From an uncultured Rhodospirillales bacterium (lineage in GTDB: Bacteria > Pseudomonadota > Alphaproteobacteria > Acetobacterales > Acetobacteraceae): 36,913 nt of DNA. Positions within the stretch are counted from its first letter, which is position 1. Each line of letters starts with the position of its first letter. The stretch lies in NCBI GenBank assembly GCA_903845065.1, contig CAIMWH010000067.1, positions 1-36,913 of the forward strand. The letters run 5' to 3'. Both the position numbers and the translations under genes were made by a program. The notes beneath the pieces were generated by a model. It saw nothing but the letters and a program-made list of their open reading frames with translations. It made no database searches and was not told where the DNA came from. Shown in pieces: positions 33,522-36,913 of this stretch.

Positions 33522-33770
33522 AGCAAGGCTCCGCCGGCTAAGGGGCTCGCCCCTTAGAACCCATTACCCCTCGCGGCTGGGGCGATGCCCTTCAGTTGTG
33601 GGGACGGGCGAAGCCCATGCAAAAAGCGACCGCCGCGGGATCTCGCGGCGGTCGCTTTTTTTGATTGCCTGCGGCGCAAGGAAGGATGGCATCACCTGAA
33701 GGCCGGCGATCCAGCCGCGAGGGGTGATGGGTTCTAAGGGCCTGCGGCCCTTAGCCGGCGGAGCCTTGCT
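33522..33770. repeat. Nested ~75-bp inverted repeat around a terminator
   Basis: The left arm (33522-33595) and right arm (33696-33770) are near-perfect inverted copies; the outermost 23 bases (beginning AGCAAGGCTCCGCC on the left) match exactly. Each arm also contains its own hairpin: CTAAGGGG-CTCG-CCCCTTAG on the left and CTAAGGGCC-TGC-GGCCCTTAG on the right. The hairpin stems differ between arms but remain paired. The 100 bp between the arms hold the T-tailed terminator. The whole lies between the convergent aapP and sugar-transferase genes. It may be a large bidirectional terminator or a MITE-like insertion. Confidence 0.8.
33621..33662. terminator. Strong bidirectional Rho-independent terminator
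   Basis: A 12-bp perfect stem, GCGACCGCCGCG (33626-33637) and CGCGGCGGTCGC (33644-33655), with loop GGATCT, is flanked by five A on the left and seven T on the right. It therefore gives a T tail in both directions. It terminates aapQMP from the left and the exopolysaccharide genes from the right. Confidence 0.92.
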
Positions 33771-33777
33771 CGAACCC

Positions 33778-34464
33778 TTACTGCCCCCGCCCCGTCACCA
33801 TCACGAGGATCGTCTTGATCATGATCCCCACATCCGTCACGAACCAGGCGCCGAGCGAGGTGAGGCGCATTGCGTAGGCATGGTCGAACCCCACCTTGCG
33901 GCGCACGTCATCGATGCAGGTGTCGTAGCCCTGGCGCACCTGGGCGAACCCGGTGATACCCGGCCGTAGCCCGCAGGTCCGTTCGGCGAAGAACGGGATG
34001 GCGCGTTCCAGTTTGCCGTAGAAGCCAGGGCGCTCCGGGCGCGGCCCCACCACCGACATGTCGCCTTTCAGCACGTTGACGAGTTGTGGCAGTTCGTCGA
34101 GGCGCGTCTTGCGCAGGAACCAGCCCACCCGCGTTACCCGCGGATCGCTCTTGGCGGCCCACACGGCGCCCGAGGCTTTTTCGGCATCGGCGCGCATGGA
34201 GCGGAATTTCCACATTTCGAACAGCACGGTGCGGTTCGTCCCGGCGCGGCCGACGCGAAGCTGGCGGAAGATCACCGGGCCCGGGCTTTCCAGCCGGATC
34301 GCCAGGGCGAGCAGCGGCCAAAGCGGCAGGGTGAACAGGATGCCCACCAGCGCTACCGCGATATCGAAGCCGCGCTTGGCGGCGCTCACCGAGGCGGGCA
34401 GGCTTTCTTCTTCCGAACCGAACTGGGCCGTCTCGAAATCGCTATCGAACATCGTATCGGACAT
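33778..34464 (-). CDS. Initiating sugar transferase (PF02397 type)
   Basis: A 228-residue bacterial sugar transferase. It has one hydrophobic membrane segment (~33-56, RGFDIAVALVGILFTLPLWPLLALAI), then RLESPGPVIFRQLRVG and the catalytic-domain motifs KFRSMR, RKTRLDELPQLVNVLKGDMSVVGPRPERP and RPGITGFAQVRQGY. Family members transfer a sugar phosphate to undecaprenyl phosphate to begin exopolysaccharide or O-antigen repeats. This is the short form without the extra N-terminal helices of WcaJ. GGAGG lies 9 nt before the ATG at 34464. It follows the GT2 gene by 35 bp on the same strand. Confidence 0.9.
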   Translation of the reverse strand: MSDTMFDSDFETAQFGSEEESLPASVSAAKRGFDIAVALVGILFTLPLWPLLALAIRLESPGPVIFRQLRVGRAGTNRTVLFEMWKFRSMRADAEKASGAVWAAKSDPRVTRVGWFLRKTRLDELPQLVNVLKGDMSVVGPRPERPGFYGKLERAIPFFAERTCGLRPGITGFAQVRQGYDTCIDDVRRKVGFDHAYAMRLTSLGAWFVTDVGIMIKTILVMVTGRGQ

Positions 34465-34499
34465 CGGGGCTTTCCTCCGGTGAGAGATCGGTTGACGGT

Positions 34500-35669
34500 T
34501 CAGTGGGCGATGGCGCGGCGCCAGGGAGCGCGGTGCCCGCCGGCGCAGTACTTCACCACGCCGCGGGCGCTCGCCAGGTGACCGACGAGGACATAGCGCG
34601 CCACGGCCAGGAGCCGCGGCGCCGCGCTGCCCAGGATGGTGCCGGCCACAGCCCCGCCCAGCCCGGTGAGTTGCAGCGCCGCGAGCAGCGCGAAGAACGG
34701 CGAGGATGCGGCCAGCGTCATGCTGCCCGCCACACCCAGCGCGATCAGGAAGGGAGCCGCGACCCGCAGTGCCTTGCCCGAGGCAAAGGCCAGCGCGGTG
34801 CCGCCGAAACGCGGGTTGAGCAGCCAGGCCAGCCGGGCGATCTGCTGGGCATTGCCCGCCGCGATCCGCTGGCGACGGCGTGCGTCCATCGCCTCGTCGG
34901 CCTTTTCCAGCTCGATCACCTTGATCGAGGCGTCGTAGGCCACTTTCCAGCCGCGGCCGAAAATCTCCAGCGGCATGATGAAATCGTCGTTGATGGTGTC
35001 GGCCGGCAGCGCCTTCCAGGCGGCGCGGCGCATGCAGTAGAACGCACCGTGCAGGCCCAGCGGCGCACCCAGCGCCGCCTCGCCGCGCTTCACCGCGATC
35101 TGATATTCCCAGTACTTGGCCTCGCCGGCCGAGCCGGGCTGCTCGATGATGTAGGTGCCGCCCACCGCGCCCATCGCGGGATCGGCGAAGTGCGCCGCGG
35201 CCTTCAACAGCGCATCGGCCGGGAGCACGGCGGACACATCGGTGAGGGCGACGATCTCGGTGGTGATCATGGTGATGGTGCCGTTCAGCACCGCCACCTT
35301 GCCGCGGTTGCGGGTGTGCTCGACAACCCGCGCGTTCAGCCCGGCGCACTCCCCCTCGGCCAGCACGTTGCGGGCGATCTCGGCGGTATCGTCCGAGCAG
35401 CCGTCGCAGGCGATGACGATTTCCAGCAGGTCACGGGGATAATCGAGCGCGGCCAGGTTGCGCAGCTTGGCGGCGATGTGGCCGGCCTCGTTGTAGGCCG
35501 GCATCACCAGCGTGATCGACGGGAAGGACCCGGTCATCACCGGTGCCGCCTTGCCGCCACGCTTGGACAGCAGCTTCAGCGCAATCGGCCAGCCGGCATG
35601 ATGCCAGGCGTTGAGCGCGAGGGAGCCCAGGGTTACCGCGGCGGTGGCGCTTTCGAAGATGGTGTCCAT
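34500..35669 (-). CDS. Membrane glycosyltransferase family 2
   Basis: A 389-residue GT2 enzyme. The catalytic domain shows ITLVMPAYNEAGHIAAKL (52-69), IACDGCSDD (86-94), RNRGKVAVLN and LTDVSAVLPADAL as the sugar-nucleotide region, with RRRQRIAAGN further on. The C-terminal ~80 residues are hydrophobic (PFLIALGVAGSMTLAASSPFFALLAALQL) and form membrane helices. It probably extends a lipid-linked polysaccharide unit at the inner membrane. The start (35669) lies 37 bp inside the upstream GT4 gene, so the two are coupled. The donor and acceptor sugars are unknown. Confidence 0.85.
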   Translation of the reverse strand: MDTIFESATAAVTLGSLALNAWHHAGWPIALKLLSKRGGKAAPVMTGSFPSITLVMPAYNEAGHIAAKLRNLAALDYPRDLLEIVIACDGCSDDTAEIARNVLAEGECAGLNARVVEHTRNRGKVAVLNGTITMITTEIVALTDVSAVLPADALLKAAAHFADPAMGAVGGTYIIEQPGSAGEAKYWEYQIAVKRGEAALGAPLGLHGAFYCMRRAAWKALPADTINDDFIMPLEIFGRGWKVAYDASIKVIELEKADEAMDARRRQRIAAGNAQQIARLAWLLNPRFGGTALAFASGKALRVAAPFLIALGVAGSMTLAASSPFFALLAALQLTGLGGAVAGTILGSAAPRLLAVARYVLVGHLASARGVVKYCAGGHRAPWRRAIAH

Positions 35670-36748
35670 GGCGGCGGGCCTCCCAGCATAAGGTTCGTGT
35701 AGGCCGCCTCCATGCTGTCCAGGCTCGCCGTCCGCATCACGAAGTCTCGCGGAGAGGAGGAGCCCGGCCCTTCGGCGGCCTTGCAAAGTGCTATGTGCAA
35801 CCCCTGTGCCAACTCCGCCGGATTTTCCGCCTCCACCAGGATTCCGCTCTCGGGGTCCATACCGCCCGGCACCCCGCCCACCCGGCTCGCCACCACGATC
35901 CGCCCGCAGGCCTGCGCCTCCAGCAGCGCCAGCGGCAGCCCCTCGGCGCGGGACGGAAGGCAAACCACGTCCGCCGCCTGATACAGCACCGAGGTATCAT
36001 CGACATGCCCGAGCCAGATCACCCGATCGGCAATCCCCAGCTCACCCGCCAAAATCTGCAAATTCTCCCGCTCCGTGCCGGACCCCGCCACCGCCAGCAC
36101 CGCCCCCGGAACCTCCGCCAGCGCCCGCAGCGCCACGTCCACCCCCTTCACCCGCTCCAGCCGCGCCGCGATGGCGATCACCGGCACCCCCGCCGGCAAC
36201 CCCAAGGCGCCGCGCGCCGCCGCCTGGTCCCCGGGGGCAAATCGCGCCACGTCCACCCCATTCAAAATCACCAGCGGCCGCGACCCGCCCAGCGCCGCCA
36301 TCACCGCATCCGCCACATGCGGCGCGTCCGCCACCAAGATCGGCCGCGCGATTTTCATCGCAATTTGCGCGAGGCGCCGCCGCTTCGCATTCTGCAAATG
36401 CCAGGCGTCATGCTCCGTGTGGATGCGTCGCAAATTGCAAATCGCCGCCGCCGCCCCCGCATACAGCAACGGGCCGATGTGGTGCGTGTGCACCCCCACC
36501 GCCCCCACCCGACGGAACAGCCGCACCAGGCGCCAAACCAGCCCGATATCCAGCCCCGGCCGCTTGCCCATGAACTCGATGGGAGTCCCCTCCCGTGCCA
36601 GCCGGGGCCACGCCGCCTTCGCGGACGCAGCATCCCCCTCCAAACTCACCACCATCACCGCATGCCGACGCCCCTGAGCCCGCGCCAGCTCAAGGCACAT
36701 CACCTCCAAACCCCCCGGCACCAAATGCTGCACCACATGAACAATCAC
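35633..36748 (-). CDS. Glycosyltransferase family 4
   Basis: A 371-residue GT-B enzyme. The N-terminal half has HLVPGGLEVMCLELA and VGVHTHHIGPLLYAG. The C-terminal half has VIAIAARLERVKGVDVALRAL, VAGSGTERENLQ and the family's donor-binding loop VVCLPSRAEGLPLALLEAQACGRIVVAS. It adds a sugar to a growing polysaccharide from the cytoplasmic side. The C-terminal tail (PPPWTPSSKAPPPR) overlaps the GT2 gene by 37 bp. It is the most upstream gene of this leftward set seen here; further genes of the cluster may lie beyond the right edge, but the last 165 bp hold no gene I can support. Confidence 0.88.
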   Translation of the reverse strand: MIVHVVQHLVPGGLEVMCLELARAQGRRHAVMVVSLEGDAASAKAAWPRLAREGTPIEFMGKRPGLDIGLVWRLVRLFRRVGAVGVHTHHIGPLLYAGAAAAICNLRRIHTEHDAWHLQNAKRRRLAQIAMKIARPILVADAPHVADAVMAALGGSRPLVILNGVDVARFAPGDQAAARGALGLPAGVPVIAIAARLERVKGVDVALRALAEVPGAVLAVAGSGTERENLQILAGELGIADRVIWLGHVDDTSVLYQAADVVCLPSRAEGLPLALLEAQACGRIVVASRVGGVPGGMDPESGILVEAENPAELAQGLHIALCKAAEGPGSSSPRDFVMRTASLDSMEAAYTNLMLGGPPPWTPSSKAPPPR

Positions 36749-36803
36749 GGCCCACTCCTCGGCTCAGACCCGCGTATTGCGGGGGGATGTAGAAAGAAAG
36801 GCG

Positions 36804-36847
36804 GGGGGCGTTGCCCCCTCGACCCCTACCAGGGGCCGAGCCCCTGG
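36804..36847. repeat. Two tandem GC-rich palindromes upstream of the GT4 gene
   Basis: The first is GGGGGC (36804-36809) paired with GCCCCC (36813-36818). The second is CCAGGGGC (36829-36836) paired with GCCCCTGG (36840-36847). There is no T run. They resemble the GGGGGC...GCCCCC plus CCAGGGGC...GCCCCTGG intergenic elements that I recall from Acetobacteraceae genomes. They lie in the 165-bp gene-free right end of the window. Confidence 0.55.
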
Positions 36848-36913
36848 ACCTCGTAACCGAAGGAGGGGGGTCTTGAAGAAGAGGGGGCAATTCGAGTGGT
36901 TGAACCAGCACGG

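Noticed and set aside
33522-33770. CRISPR-like array
   Set aside because: There are only two inverted arms, no direct repeats and no spacers; the pattern is an inverted repeat around a terminator.
36690-36911. 73-codon minus-strand open frame at the right edge
   Set aside because: Overlaps the GT4 start and the GC palindromes, is Pro/Gly-rich and lacks any domain.

Overview
The window looks like the chromosome of an alphaproteobacterium of the Acetobacteraceae/Rhodospirillales type. The evidence is its high GC (by eye about two thirds), hopanoid-elaboration genes, a class I lysyl-tRNA synthetase, an RquA-type rhodoquinone gene, the plsC-miaB-phoH-ybeY-corC gene order, and AT-rich and CCCC/GGGG palindromes between genes. 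No rRNA, tRNA, CRISPR array, phage or transposase was seen. Almost every base is coding; the longest gaps are about 260 bases.

Left part (1-11.6 kb): the end of hpnJ and all of hpnK (hopanoid side-chain modification); a leftward pair encoding a uronate dehydrogenase-like enzyme and a D-2-hydroxyacid dehydrogenase; lysK (class I LysRS) followed after 5 nt by an MprF-like membrane protein that lacks the catalytic half of its aminoacyl-transferase domain; a nucleotide-sugar epimerase with a candidate sigma-54 promoter; then a UxaA/GarD-type dehydratase, an HpcH/HpaI aldolase and a divergent lactonase-like amidohydrolase. The dehydrogenase, lactonase, dehydratase and aldolase could together form an oxidative hexuronate pathway, although they are split by unrelated genes.

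Middle (11.6-23.4 kb): leftward recX-azlC-azlD; rightward argD-argF, a DUF2255 gene, rquA preceded by a near-perfect FNR/FixK-type box, moeB, a DsrE-family gene and a secreted SH3 protein; then a tightly overlapping leftward operon CDF transporter-btuF-btuC-btuD-tonB-PduO adenosyltransferase, which reads as cobalamin import plus activation.

Right part (23.5-36.9 kb): the leftward housekeeping run plsC, miaB-phoH-ybeY-corC, which ends in a lipoprotein with two retropepsin-like domains where many alphaproteobacteria carry lnt; an EamA transporter; aapQMP (general L-amino acid ABC transporter without its binding protein); a striking nested inverted repeat around a bidirectional terminator; and a leftward exopolysaccharide set (GT4, GT2, initiating sugar transferase).

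The most notable observations are the truncated MprF-like protein coupled to LysRS, the FNR-type box placed on rquA, the nested inverted repeat at 33.5-33.8 kb, the AT-rich palindrome at 9.75 kb and the double-DTG lipoprotein. All functions are read from sequence patterns; no database search was run.
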